DNA from: Stratiolaelaps scimitus
Taxonomy: Eukaryota; Arthropoda; Arachnida; Mesostigmata; Laelapidae
DNA length: 64,000 bases
NCBI GenBank assembly: GCA_019614645.1
Contig: JABWDB010000013.1
Location: forward strand, 3,276,501 to 3,340,500
Direction of reading: 5' to 3'
Shown here: positions 50,106-62,367 of the stretch, piece after piece
How positions within the stretch are numbered: position 1 is the first letter of the stretch
How the letters are laid out: the number at the start of each line of letters is the position of its first letter
The notes under the pieces: model-generated
The model's input: the letters and a program-made list of their open reading frames with translations, nothing else
Database searches by the model: none
What the model was told of the DNA's origin: nothing
Made by a program: the position numbers and the translations under genes

Positions 50106-52740
50106 AGGTCTGAGAAAAGGCTCCGGCTGGTTCGCAGCCTTGCACTGTGCAGGCGCGGACTATTAACACGAGATTACGGGCTCATCGACCCTGTGGACCA
50201 CCCGTTCGTTCGACAGCGGGCGAACCGGTTTGCCCAGCCCGAGACTCGCATACGACGACTATAAGTGGGCGGCGGACGGGGGGAGGGGTCGCTGTTCTGT
50301 GAGGCCGGCACATAGGGTCGGCTGCCTTGGACGGTGCTAGCCGTCGCTTTGGGCTGACGTTAGGGAACATTTCAGGGGATGGGTGCACTTATCAGTTGAG
50401 CCGGCGGCTCCCCGGCCAACGCGGTCCAAGCGGTTGTGGGGAAGAAAGGAGAGCAAGCGTGTTCGGGAATAAGGATCAAGCTGGGCCTTCTTCGAGGATC
50501 TAGGGATCGCCGCCTCGGGACTGGTCCGACAGCCGGTTGCTCGGCTCTGCTCTCGGTCGCTTGCTCGGTCGGTGGATCGTCAGCCAGCAAGCAGCTCGCT
50601 CAACAGGCAACCGCCCCCTTCCCACAAATTGATGTACTATGTTAATGATCTCCAACAGGCCAACCCGCCGCTTCACGACACTTTCTGCGCAGCTGAAAAA
50701 CATAAAATTGTGCAAAGCACATCCATCCTCTGTTTGAGGTAGGGAACGAAGATTGGTGCTAGCGATAACAATCAACAACGACAACGACAACAACAACAAC
50801 AGCGTTACATTCGATCGGCCAAGGCAAATGTAATTGGTTGTTTTAGCAGATAGCTGAGAGGGCAGCTACACATGAAGGGGCAGGCGGCGCAAGTTTACTC
50901 GTGTGGTGCCAAACGCGAGCTCCCTCACGTATACATTCGTTTTAAACATCGAGCTTCGATTACAGATACGGGCTTCGATTACAGACATAGGCACACACAC
51001 ACACATACGATTCCAGCTTCGTTCCAAACGAAGCTTGCTTTATCCAGTGCTCGTGTAGACGTCTACATGTGTCACACACACTCTGATTCTGAGTCGGACT
51101 ACCTAAATCTTCCTGTCTCTCCTCTGAAAGCAGGCCGATTTCTTCAACGGCGTCGGCTTCACCTGCTCCGTCATCCGAGTAACTAGGCAATAGTACCAGC
51201 GCCGAACTCTGCCAGACGACACTCGAGCGAACGAGATGACATAAGACTTCATCTTGATCGCCCGTCGAGGCCGTGTTCGGCGTCGTGCTGCGAATGGAAG
51301 GTTGATGGTGGTGGAGGTGGTATTGGTGGTGGCGGTGCTGCTGCTGCTGCTACCAAGCTTTAGATACTATACCGAGTGCTAGAAATAATCGCCCGAAGAC
51401 TAACGGGGTTCCACTCACAGGGATGGCATAGTCCCGAGGAGTGCACGAGGTCCCCTGGCGCGTCCGGCGCAGCTGGCACGCTTGTCGATGAAGCGCAGGT
51501 GTCGTACGCGGACGGGACGATCCGGGCGGGTCCGGGCTTCCCGAAGGGCCAAAAAGCTGAAAACGAACTTGCACTCTGTCTCGACGACGTTCCGGGCTTT
51601 TGCAAGACGACGGAACGAAGTATACGACAGGCCAAAAGTGACGCAGAAGAGAACGCCGGGGTCCCGGAGTGCCATTAACAGCTTCCCACTTCCAACCCCT
51701 GCGCTCGGCACTCGGTCCACATCTCCCACACTCCCTGGTCACTTTTGTCCATACGGGTGGATGAGGATGAGGAGGCGGCGGCGGCGGCGACGACGATGCC
51801 TTGAATCACGCACGACCCGCTCGCCTGCGGTGGAGCCGTTAGTAACTGGCGCCATCTAAGGGCAGCAACGAGTGAGGACAATGAAAAATTACCTCTTCCC
51901 TCTTGACCACCAACGAGAGCCAACCAGCCACATAACCTTTTTAGCCTTAATCTTTCGAAAGCAAGCCAACCCGGAGCAGCGGCCGTCATTCAGTGAGAGC
52001 ACGTCTCTCTCTCTCTCTCTCTGTCGCTTTCTTGTTAGCTCTTTTCCTTCCTCTGGTGCTGTAATAGTGGAATCATGGCAGTAGTAGCAGTAGTTGTTGT
52101 AGCCGACGGCGTACGACTGCTAGCAGTAACAGCGGTGGCAATCGTTGTGCGCCTGGTGTTGTCGTTGTCATCGTTGTCCACTGGCCAGCGAGCAAGGCCG
52201 AGGCCACTAAGCTTTAGTTCACTGCATCCACTGAGACACTTCAACGACGGATATAACGGACAGCGACGGGCTCGGAGCGGACCCGTTAGCCAGCCTTATG
52301 CTACGGCCAACCGGCTCGGTGGCAAAGTAGCAACCAAGCAGCAACCAAGAGCCTCCGCCCAGCAAGCCCTCCCGGCCGGCAGACAACCAGCCACGAGTAA
52401 GATAGCATTCGTGGAGCAGCTTTATCACTGTAGTGAAGGCAGTGATTTGCCTCATTCGCTTTTCTTCGTTTCCAACCCCAGCCATAGACCTCTAGAAGAC
52501 CCCACATAGGCGGGACCCTTGCTTCCTGTGTGAGTCCCGCACACATCCTGCATCCAAGATGAGCCAGCCCGGAGATGTCTTGTAGAAAATGCTTTTTTGC
52601 CCGGCTGCTCCTTGTTTGTAGACTACCGAGGGAGTGACGAACGAGCGGAGGGTATTAGGAGCATGGGACATGCAACGATGGCAGCAATCTAAACAAGGGG
52701 CAGGACCTCGCCATGGCCGAGACATTCATGATGACTATAT

Positions 52741-52766
52741 TGCTGCTGCTGCTGCTGCTGCTGCTG
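52741..52766. repeat. CTG microsatellite
   Basis: Eight to nine TGC units. Confidence 0.95.
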
Positions 52767-53372
52767 ACTGTATGCATACACGTGCATACACTATGCATGT
52801 GCCTGTGGCATCTGTTCCCGGTATGGCGCCTAGAAGAAGCTGGAGATGCGAGAAACTAGTCAATAGAAAATAAAATAGCGTCCTACCACTCCTGTAACAC
52901 AACGACGGCAAGCTCTTTGATTTCAGCCTATGTCGAGGCGGTGCATTTGTTCTTGTGGAAGCAATTCGCCGACGCTATGGACTCATCTCATTTCTGTAGA
53001 GGTAGCTGCACGTACAGGAAGCCGGACGTCTGCTGCGCCGTAGAGTGGCCCTGCACGAGGGCCAAGACGAAGCGGTGTATCCACACCAAATCACCTGAAG
53101 CAATGTTGGTTGAATCATCTCGGCTTGCTTTCGATTGCCATATTCAGAGACTCTCATGGACATCGGAGGCAGAATAGTGTTTGGTGCTGGCTCGACAATA
53201 GGACAACTTGTTTCCGCTTGATGTCGAGTAGCGGCGACGCACACTCTGCGAAGATAACCTGACGAAACGGCCTCCAAACGGGAACACAAATAAGCCGCCG
53301 GCGCCCAAATCGATTCTCGCTATGCCCTGCACACCTGGTAGTGAAGGAGTACTATCGTGATGGCAATCACGG

Positions 53373-54470
53373 TTAGTTCGCGAGAGCTGAACGCCACCAG
53401 TATTCCCAATGCATGACTCTGTTGTCTTCTCCCGTATTTGTTGGCAAAATGAGAGTTTTCCTTACAAATACGGAAGAAGCCGTAGGCATTTCGTAAGCAA
53501 TCAAGTCATTGTAATTAGCTATTGACCGCCATTGAATCTTGTACGTTTTGTATTTTAGCCTAAACATTTTTGCATGGCGAACATATTGTTGTCTCACTGG
53601 GGCTGGTGTCCGTCTACTGTGAGTCTGTTGGTGTAATCGCCACATACATTTCGATACAACGTTGTCAAATATGCAATCTTCACAAGCCTCATTGTCCTGG
53701 CTAGAAGATGTTCGCTTTGAGCTGAATTGTACTGGATGTCTAGCGTTCGTACGTCCCTTCGACTTTTTGACACCTGTGATACATCCCAAGGCAAACCAGC
53801 CGACAGCCCAACCGACTGAGAACGACTTGATAAGCTGCTTGGTTACTACCGCACGCAGGCATGCCCTATGTGTATGTGAGGGCGCGCCACACAATTGAGA
53901 CTGGTTACCTTGGTCTGCAGCGGTCGGTGGTGTCTGCTGGGGTCTGTCTACAGTGGGGTATGTTTCCCTCCACTCCCGGGCCTCTTCACTACTGAACACC
54001 CTGAACGTTGCAGCCGCTGCACACCACCAGCGGTGCCTCTCGCTGCCTTCGAAGTCCCTAACTGTTGTAGTATTGAGTATTACCCCAGCTAACACTGCTG
54101 AACGAGCGCCGCCGTACGGCTTTGGCTCTACAGGGTCGTTGTGCGAGGGAGGTGCAGCCCGGAGCATCCGTGGGTCTCGTAACTCCCTTCGGCCTACTCG
54201 CCCTGCCGTCCGGCCTCTCGTTTCCAGGCCTTCCGAGACCGCATCTTGGGCCAATGTGTGTGGGGGGGGGGGGAGGGGAGCAGGCCGGCATTGACTGAAT
54301 GCAGGTCCCCTTGCCCTGAGCAAGCCGGAGCCACAGGATCCACATAGTACTGTTTGTAGCCCAACCCAAGAGAAGTCCTGTGGAGATGGTTGGGCAGCCC
54401 TGTCAGCTAGGAAGCGTCTTAGCTTTGTCGATAGATAGGCCCAGCGCTTGCTTGTGTGCGAAGACCTCAA
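53373..54470 (-). other. Long stop-free frame, no recognised product
   Basis: Open for 365 codons from a TTG on the minus strand. The first in-frame ATG is at 54165-54167, leaving 264 codons. The N-terminal half is arginine/proline-rich, as translated GC-rich DNA often is. The C-terminal half is less biased, with a cysteine-containing stretch (EACEDCIFDNVVSKC) and a basic stretch. I recognise no domain, signal peptide or membrane segment. By a rough estimate such a length is unexpected by chance at this base composition, but composition varies locally. It could be an exon, an old element or chance. Confidence 0.15.
54262..54278 (+). repeat. G-run
   Basis: Twelve G, one A, then four G. Length should be treated as uncertain. 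Confidence 0.85.
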
Positions 54471-56402
54471 CTCTCCTTACCTTAACCTAACCTGTCTCCA
54501 GTCCGTAAGTCTGCTAACAGCGGGGCATCCTGTTGTGCTGGGCTTGACTTAGAGACGAGTACGAACGACGAGTGTCTAGCTGTTTCAGTCCTGGCCGCCT
54601 GGCAGGCCAAACGCAGGCCACACACTTTTCGGGAGCCTTTGCCCAGCCTAAAGATTAGAGAGTGGCAAGAGGTCCGGGAGCAGGCTCGCCTGTCTAGGGT
54701 CGACGCTGGATAGAAAGGCCCATGGAAGAGGTCAAGGGTCGTCCCTGTGCCAGCTGTTGCCTTGGCCCGTTCGACTCCACGGCGTCGTCGTCGTCGTCGA
54801 CTGTACCGTCATTCGTGCCGTGCGACAGATTAACTCCTATCGACATAAACTCTGTAGCTCGTTGCCAAGGGTCATACAGACGACAGGCAATCTGTGATAG
54901 AAACATATGCATTGATGAGTAAATACTACGATGGCTCGGCCTCCGGCAGTGTGCTATATGTTAGCATAATGATGAGGTGGCAGGGGAGCTTGAAGCACGA
55001 AAGTGACCAAACAAACCACTGGCCACATACAATTTATACCATCCGTGTAACATGGGAAGTTTTGCACCGCTCGACGGACAGACGGAAATAAGGCGACGGG
55101 CCAGCTTCAGCCTGAAGTTTCGACATAAGCGTAGAATCGTCCGCTCAGCCTTTTACACTGTGGTAAGTCATGCTGTAAACGTCGACATGGATTTGACGCT
55201 CGTGAGTTTATTGCGCCTCGAGACGTTGTGGTACCAGGTCCTGGTTCAAATTAGTATAATGGTCAAATGTGGTTAGTCCCTTCCTTCCTCTGCACGCGGG
55301 GAATATACGAGAGGACCCAGCTAGATAGTCCACGGTGGCAATAAGCAGCGCTTCCAGAGGCTGCTAACTTCACCTCAATGGCCAAACGAGCTATTTAACG
55401 GGTTGCAACTTGTTCAGTACTCGTCTCGCAGTAAGCGATTAAATGGCGCAGCAAATCACGAAATGAAATATAAAAGTCCAAACCGCGCTGGTTGTCAACA
55501 AGACACGACGATCAAGAGGGACCCTACGATGCACTGCCCATTTCGATTAGTTTAATATATTGGCCTCGGGTAAGGGAAGGTTTTTTCAAGGTAGCACTCA
55601 TTCGTTAAAACAAGATGTGACCCAATTTCTTCTTATGTTCATCCTAGCTTACAGCTTATTTAGTGTATACAACCCCAAACATACATCAATTAAAGAACTA
55701 TAACGCAATTTGATTTATTTTTGACGACTGGATACAAAGTGACGTCGTTTGAAAATGTCCTCCTACAGCCTTTCCATAGGGAGCCTTAGGGAGCCTAATT
55801 GTGACTTCATGTTCCGGGCAAGCCTGTTCGATATGGGTGCAAAGTAGCTGTATTATACACGAGGCGGGTCGGCGCAAGCAAAAGTTATACAATTTTGCGT
55901 CGCTTAGAAGTTAGTTCTTCATTGAAGGAACGGAGGGTACAGTTCATCAACAGGATGATGCCTAGGACAACGCCCTTCTACCGAGTGGAGCTACGTCTAT
56001 CCTGCCTGGGTCTCATCTCACCCATACCGTGTTACTTCAAGCATACACAACGATGTATAGCAACTACATATATATATACGTTTAGGTAAAATTGGGTGAT
56101 TTTACTTTCAGTTTGATGCGAACGCACGCAGCGAACGTGTACGGAAATACAAGATGCCGCAGCTAATCACTGGCCTGACGAACTCGGGTGAATGACAAGT
56201 ACCACCTTATTAAGCTTCGCTAATACATAGATTACGGAAAACAAACTATATGAGCTTGAATGCAATTACCTTTCAGCAAGCAACATGACTGATAGAGCCC
56301 ACCACCAATTTATAGTCCGATTGTCATTTGGCAGGCGGCAGAATATTCACATAAATTATACTGTTTGAATGTTTTCTATATTTATTTATTATTTTGCTTT
56401 GT
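54471..56402. other. No gene recognised
   Basis: GC-rich to about 54950 (with a GTC run at 54782-54800), then AT-leaning. No frame with a known domain. Confidence 0.4.
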
Positions 56403-56505
56403 TATGCTTCGTAAGTGTAAATGAAAATTGCAAATGTGCAACGACCGGGTTCGAACCCATGCACCCAAGGTTGCAAGGCGTACAAAACACATGCGCCACG
56501 ACACC
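56403..56505 (-). repeat. SINE family A, copy 4 (head)
   Basis: The minus strand has an exact box B, GGTTCGAACCC, at about 56448-56458 and an A box-like GTGGCGCATGTG near 56490-56501. Downstream of box B it reads CGTTGCACATTTGC, as in copies 1 and 2, then a diverged stretch with TTACGAAGCA. The hairpin tail is not present, so the copy is 3-prime diverged or truncated. The tRNA-like head is too irregular for a working tRNA. Confidence 0.65.
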
Positions 56506-57044
56506 GAACTCTAGCGGAGGTTAAGTTTCGATGGTATATCATTGATCCCCGCTCCCAGAGGTAAAATTCTAGTTTAGGATAGCGCAGTGACTGGCATCTC
56601 TTTGTTTACATCTCCTTGTTTCAATCCCAGAGCAACACGTCTGGTCATGCAGTCATTACAGCCAAATTAGTCACGAACAGAACATACGCCTCATTAATAG
56701 GTGTGTGCTGCTTTAGACCTGTAGCGTTCGAAACATTGGGAGGACGAGGGACACAATCATCAAACTCTCTTACCTGTATTAGGAGAATGATTATAGACCG
56801 TTGTAAGAGAAGAACCAAGTGCTACCGAATTTTTAATGCAATGATTTTCTGTAAACACTAACGCAAGGGCCGACGCAATTCATATTCAATTTGCGCAGGC
56901 TCTTTTGGCTTGGGAAGTGGGTTAGTCAGCTAATTTTAAACATTATTTTATGGATATATGGAAGATATTCTTCTTATATGGATTATATAATAGTTAATAT
57001 TTCTACACGTTCATAGGATACAATTGCCGCCCAATTTGAACTAT
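56506..57044. other. No gene recognised; AT-rich
   Basis: AT-rich spacer between the SINE A head and the LINE 3-prime end. Confidence 0.4.
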
Positions 57045-58500
57045 AAAATCAAATACAATACAAAGACACCTTTATTAACCAAGAGGGGTGTGTATAAATT
57101 ATTAAAATTAATAACGTAATTTGTAATTACATGGATGTGTAAAAGCGTAAGAAATGATTACAATTTTAGTGATGGCTAATAGCCACTTCCTGCGTCTCGT
57201 ATGAGACGTGAGGCAGTCCAAAAGGACAAATTATTATATTTAGCTTCCCAATGCTCGCTACCGCGCACTGTACGTCGGCAGCGCAAATGGCTAGAACAAA
57301 ATTCGATAAATGAAATGTTTGACGGAGCTAGTTGGTTTCTGTCGCTGAGACAAGCGGATGTCCGCAGTATTTAGTATGGTCCTTAAAGGGGGAAGCCGCA
57401 CCAATTCCCACGGTGCATCACAAGGCTGACTGACTCATTGGATAAATGTCGTTTGCACCTTCTCAGGCGCTACGCTATGTATTTTGAGGTTGGGATTCCA
57501 GATTGTAGAGCAGAGTGACAAGGCTCTTATAGAGCTCAAGATAGAAGTCAACGTTTTTGAGGATAAAACATTTAGAAGTGGTGTTACATATTAATTGGGC
57601 AAACCAAACTATCTCTGCCACAAGCAGATCAAATACTAGAGAGGAAATGACAATAAGAACCAGATCCCGTATGGAGCTTTCACATTTGATTACATCATCA
57701 TTGATTGTGTATTAATTATTATAAATAATGATATACAAGTCTGCACATTTCGCGATGCAGATCAACATGTCATTCTTGCGACACCACTGTTCAACGGTGG
57801 TAATGGCTGAGTGAAGGAGGAGCCTGTCATCAGCACATCGCACTGGCGCATACAGTTTCAAATCATCAGCATAGAACTTGTGCTTGGCGTCGTGTGGAAA
57901 ACTATGTTTGATATCTAATACAAAGATACAGAACCGTGAGGCATCCCATCCTATAACAGGTGGGCACCTGTTATGCGTGCTAAGGGTATTGTTTAGTTTT
58001 ACACGGAACTTTCTGTCCGTGAGGTAGCTTCGGACCCACTCAGCACTATGTGGATCTAGTTTGAGAGACAAATGTTTGGAGATTAATAAGCGATGATTGA
58101 CACGGTCGTATGCTTTGGAAAAATCAAAGTAAATGCAATCGTAGTCAACTCTCTCCTTTATAAAAAGAGCCCAGTCATGAATCATTTCAATCAGCTGGGT
58201 TTCGGTCGATCTCCCTCTGGTAAAACCATGTTTTTCGCTGTTAAGGAGATCATTTATGGAGAGGGATGAGTAACTGTGATCTACCGGTATCTATTTGAAA
58301 ATGAGGTAAACGGTCAACTGGTCTATAGTTGCCTACATAACACTTGTTTTTCGCTTTGTGGTCAAGGGTGACAACTGATAGCTTAAAGCAGTCGGAACTG
58401 TTCCATCCTCGAGGAGCGGTAGAAGATTAATTTTAGCCGTTTAACAATAGCCAGACCCAATTTCTTGTATAGAATCGGCGGCAAGCCGCTGAAAAAACGA
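57045..58500 (-). mobile_element. Non-LTR retrotransposon (CR1/Jockey-like), 5-prime truncated
   Basis: Reverse transcriptase sequence on the minus strand is followed by an AT-rich 3-prime region. It ends in GGTTAATAAAGG, a short spacer and TTTGTATTGTATTTG at 57048-57075. The 5-prime limit near 58500 marks where I lose RT-like sequence (LLEDGTVPTAL and similar, in shifted frames). No endonuclease domain is present. A full element of this type is usually several kilobases, so this copy is severely 5-prime truncated. Confidence 0.8.
57712..58250 (-). pseudogene. Reverse transcriptase pseudogene (non-LTR)
   Basis: Motif order is LLNSEKHGFTRGRSTETQLI, motif A IYFDFSKAYDRVNHRLL (aspartates of the active site, about 58093-58140), WVRSYLTDRKFRVKL, and motif C KFYADDLKLY with the YADD box (about 57851-57883). 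The PQGSxLGP block that normally lies between A and C is degraded to roughly CPPVIGWDASRF, so the active site is incomplete. The open part is 157 codons (57712-58185); the upstream part is frameshifted. The motifs fit the CR1/Jockey group; I cannot assign the clade further. Confidence 0.8.
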
Positions 58501-58706
58501 ATAATCTTTGATAATCAAACGACCTTTGTAGATAATCAAACGACAAATAATTTGTTCAATCTCTTGTCATTAGAGTATCACTGCAGACGCATTGTATTAT
58601 ATTGAGTAAATAGTATGTTACTAAAATGATTTCAATTACACATGACGCTGGTGGACAATACCCCAATGTGTTCCCCCTCTATCGATTTCGCATTCGATCC
58701 AGAGGA
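58501..58706. other. No gene recognised
   Basis: AT-rich spacer. GATAATCAAACGAC occurs twice near 58510-58545. Confidence 0.4.
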
Positions 58707-59021
58707 AACGCAAATTAGTTAACTTTTCTTTGTCAGCTTACACTCAGCTGTTTCCCTGTGTGACAGGCCTCGGACCGACGTCGGTAGTGCTCCAAGAACC
58801 TATCGGGGCCGCCATTACTATTTTCTTATACTGCCCCAGCCTTTCCGGACTCCCGGATCTGACAAGAAACTCGTCGCACCTTGCAAGAATCCACAGATCA
58901 AGCAAGATAATAAGGAAATTCGAAGACTCTCCGCGTCTGGCAGGATTTGAACCTGAACATTCCGGTCTAGCGGTCTAAGACGCTCAACACTAGACCAAAG
59001 TGGAACGCAAACTGGTTAACT
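58707..59021 (-). repeat. SINE family B, full-length copy with target-site duplication
   Basis: The element occupies 58725-59003. From its 5-prime end (at 59003) it has a tRNA-like head with box A-like TGGTCTAGTGTT and box B CAGGTTCAAATCCTG (about 58942-58956). A unique body of about 180 bases follows, then TGTCACACAGGGAAACAG and a decayed copy of the hairpin tail (GCTGA-GTG-TAAGC), then an A/G-rich end. Flanks AACGCAAATTAGTTAACT (58707-58724) and AACGCAAACTGGTTAACT (59004-59021) form an 18 bp duplication with two differences. Boxes A and B would be an internal RNA polymerase III promoter. Confidence 0.85.
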
Positions 59022-59957
59022 GTCTGTCATCTTCGGCGTACACGTAAACGGCTTTCACTTCACCGTAGGTCTCTATGTTTCCGCTTGCCGAAGCGGACAG
59101 GTACACATATAGTATACAGCTGTATTCGCTGTTCTGGACATTCGACAGACGCAGAGATCACAATATCGACTCCTGGACGGAAGATGTTTATTGTAAAATA
59201 GTTATCGATACTCTCATTTCCACGTGGTTTGGTAGACCTTCCTCTAGGAATTGAACCGCATTTGGATTCAAGGGCCAGCTTAAGTGTTTCTTTAAAAATA
59301 TATTTTTGTTTTCCTAAAAACTGCAATATAGATTTGGTGTAACATTGCTGTACGATTAAATACCTTCTGAAATACTATAGGTACGTACGCGTTTTTTGAT
59401 CTGGTTATATCTGAGGAACTAGGGCAAAAAGGCAATTTCATTTTATAAAGGATTTACCAAGAAATCAAGGGGAAATTTCAAAAAATTATTGAGGAATAAA
59501 CAACTACAGCGGTTCAGACTTAGTTCGAATGAAAGTTATCTATGAAATACAGACTTCAATGTAGGGGCTCAATCTCTTTGATTAAAATCAGTCGACATTT
59601 CAGAATAACGTCGATTTGACCTCTGATCCTATCTGTATAATTAGAAGAATTACAATCGGCATTGCTTTATACTTTGGAGAGAGCGATCTCATTGTTGAAA
59701 TCGAGATAGCAAGAAGGATTTTTCTCTTCGTGAAAGAAGCCAAGCTTTTCCGCGAGTGTAGGGCTAATTACTTTCAAGGTAGAATCACATGAAGCTTTCT
59801 CCGATTTCCTGTTGACTTTGACAGACCATACCTTTGTGACGAACACTTCAACATGTCGCTTAGTTCACCCTTGTAGATTGCGTGGCTGCTGTGTTATCCA
59901 CTTCCCGCCCTCGGACGGACAGATTTCGAAACGGTGCCTCGTCAAAAAGACATTAGT
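59022..59957. other. No gene recognised
   Basis: AT-rich spacer between SINE B and SINE A copies, without a useful frame. Confidence 0.4.
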
Positions 59958-60108
59958 ACTGCTAATGGTAGTTTGCTTCTACGTACGTGCACGGGTTCGA
60001 TCCCCACCGTTGCACATTTGCATTTAAAGGGGTCCGTCTTATGAAGCAATGTTGCAAGTAGTACCGTGGACGTTAAATGTTGGCTGTGGGTCAGCCTGGA
60101 AAATGTAT
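59958..60108 (+). repeat. SINE family A, copy 2
   Basis: Box A-like TGCTAATGGTAG at 59969-59980 and box B GGGTTCGATCCCC at about 59993-60005. The shared body follows (CCGTTGCACATTTGCATTTA, GGTCCGTCTTATGAAGCAA, GTGGACGTTAAATGTTGGC). The tail hairpin is GGCTG-TGGG-TCAGCC at about 60082-60096, followed by an A-rich end. Confidence 0.75.
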
Positions 60109-60640
60109 TTTTTTATTTAGTCTGCTTATACCTAAGAAATTAACATTAGTTCCAAGTGAGATCGGCGCATGCCAAGGGGGCATTTCCCTGTACAGCCAAC
60201 ATTGCGTTTCGATTAAAATCGAAGCAAGAACGAATTGCAGGAATAGAAAGCACTTATGGAACGTGTACGATGTAACTTGGGTTAAATTATAGTTTTAAGT
60301 GCTAGTTATATATAAAACAAAAGGGGGTTAGTTAATTAGTACAGGAACAAACTAGTATATCATGTTGTTGAATTTAATACCTGCTTTGTAAATGCTGATC
60401 AATGCCTTGCAAGACCTCAATGGTACTTAACGCACGCCTCACAGACACAAATCGGTGCTTCTGTAGAATCTGAGGTCACACAATTGGATACGCGCAATTC
60501 GAACACAAGCGACTATCTTAGGTTCCTATATATATAATATACTTATGATACATCCATCCGCCCAGCGCTTATTTCCAGGGTCCCAGACCAAGTGGCACAT
60601 AAGCAACCGAATTGTTGCCTAATTGCAATAATTGTTTCTT
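60109..60640. other. No gene recognised
   Basis: AT-rich. TGGCACATAAGCAACCG at 60593-60609 resembles the mariner terminus at 7949-7965 (15 of 17), but no transposase follows. Confidence 0.4.
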
Positions 60641-62367
60641 TTTTAGATTTAGGTTCCCTCCTGCTCGGCGGCCGATTGCTGCCTGTTGTCGAACTCAAGC
60701 AGGTCGGCACCCGAGGCAGAGCTTAATCCTTGCCTAGTGTGTAATAACAATCGACATTCACTCGCTTGCCTGATCGGGAAGTAATAATTGCCGACTGTGA
60801 TGTGATGTCATTACTTGCTGCTAGAGGCTACTGCCCGCTTCGTGGAGAGCCCGAAAGAGAGATAGAGAGTGGCAGGGCCGCCGCCGCCCACCGCGACTTC
60901 TTCTTCTTGTGCTGTCACTGGTAGTACTGCCGCTGCTGCGGCTGCCGCTATATAGACACTCCACCTACTCTGTAGTACCTTTCTACCTATTGAGCAGGAG
61001 TGGCGTGTAGGTAGCGAAAAATAAACCAGTGGAGACCGCCCACCCGCTCTACCTGTTATTAATTGATCCAGGCTGGACAGGACAGAACGATTGCAGCAGT
61101 CGCAGCGACGGCAGTGCCAACGACTGTGGTCGTGGTTGTAGTCCTGGTTTTCGTGGTGGTGGTGGCTGCCGGGTGGCGGCGTTACTGATTATCCGAAGGG
61201 AGGCAAAAGGGACAGCAGCAGCAGCATCGGTTCGGTTTCGTCCCTGAGGGGCGAATGAACGAACAAGCTGCACGGCAGGACGATTCGGCGGCTTGTAGAC
61301 CCCCTCCGCCAGGGAATAATGTCACCTGCTCGAGATGGAGGACCCGTGTTTCTTGACGATGCTCCTCGCTGGTTGTCGTCATCGTTTGTTAGAACGGAAG
61401 GCCAAACGAATGCCCTGACTATTATAGCACTGTCGAAGGACCGCTGCGTTGGCCACTGGTATGTACCAGGGTGAGACGGTTCAAAGGAAAACCTCCTTGA
61501 ACCCTGCTCAGGTCGGCTAGCTATTATATGTATATATTGCGAAATTAGCTAGCTGTGAAATATTGCGAAATATTTTGCTCCATTCCAGCATGATCGCGGA
61601 TTATAAGCGCCAAGGTTAGCATTTGTGCGGTTTTGAGCATGCTATATAGAAATCATACAAGTACATAGTTATACGTTTGGTCTATGTGCGTGAGAGAGAA
61701 CAGGGGGGGGGCGGGTCTGAAGTACACGGTCGCTGTGCTTGTAGACGTTCAGAGGTATACGTCGCGCATAATTCTGCCCCCTTTTTCGTATTGCTACTTT
61801 AGGGGGAGCTTGCGTTTAGTTCTCTGTCACTGTCCCCATCGATAGGCGAATTCGGCTTAGGACATGAGCCAACACGAATAATCGAACAAGGTTAGGCTCC
61901 CGCAAAGGGGAATCTAATGCGACACCGGAGTGATTGGAGCCTTGTACAATATCTTCTATAGCGATCGACAGTTAATGATGTAGAAAATGTCTTCATAGAG
62001 AGCTGGGCATTTCTTCATCATGCTAAGTTTAAAAAGTTTCCCCTGATTGTTTTGAGTGACCGTGGCAGGTGGACCAGACCACATTCACGCCTCTGTTCAC
62101 GCGTTCCAACTACGCGGCCAGACTAAGTGTTGTCCTCAGCATGTGGTAAAGATGGTGTAACTCTAAATAGGAGTTCTTTTTTATCTGATTGGTTGCTTTT
62201 GTATCATGAGAATATCATTACTATTCTCAGCTAGTTATGTCCATCTCGTTTGAGATTGTCCGGTGTTTATTTATCTGATAGATATATATATATATATATA
62301 TATCTTCATCTCTAATTGCTATTTTCACACTATGTTTGTAACCCTTAAATCTTCTTGTATATTTAAA
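60641..62367. other. GC-rich block, then AT-rich; no gene recognised
   Basis: GC-rich to about 61500, with CTG/CGG triplets near 60930-60950 and GGT triplets near 61154-61166. AT-rich beyond, with an AT run at about 62280-62303. No domain recognised. Confidence 0.4.

Larger units (their letters stand above)
49815..53372. other. GC-rich block; no gene recognised
   Basis: G-rich stretch at 50064-50105, CA run at 50992-51004, CTG runs at 51339-51352 and 52741-52766, GGC run at 51773-51789 and CT tract at 52005-52022. A near-duplicate GCTTCGATTACAGA occurs in tandem at about 50962-50984. Overlapping frames up to 144 codons have no known domain. Confidence 0.4.

Noticed and set aside
56440..56505. 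Possible functional tRNA gene (perfect GGTTCGAACCC box)
   Set aside because: Acceptor, D and anticodon stems do not pair properly, and the downstream sequence matches SINE family A.
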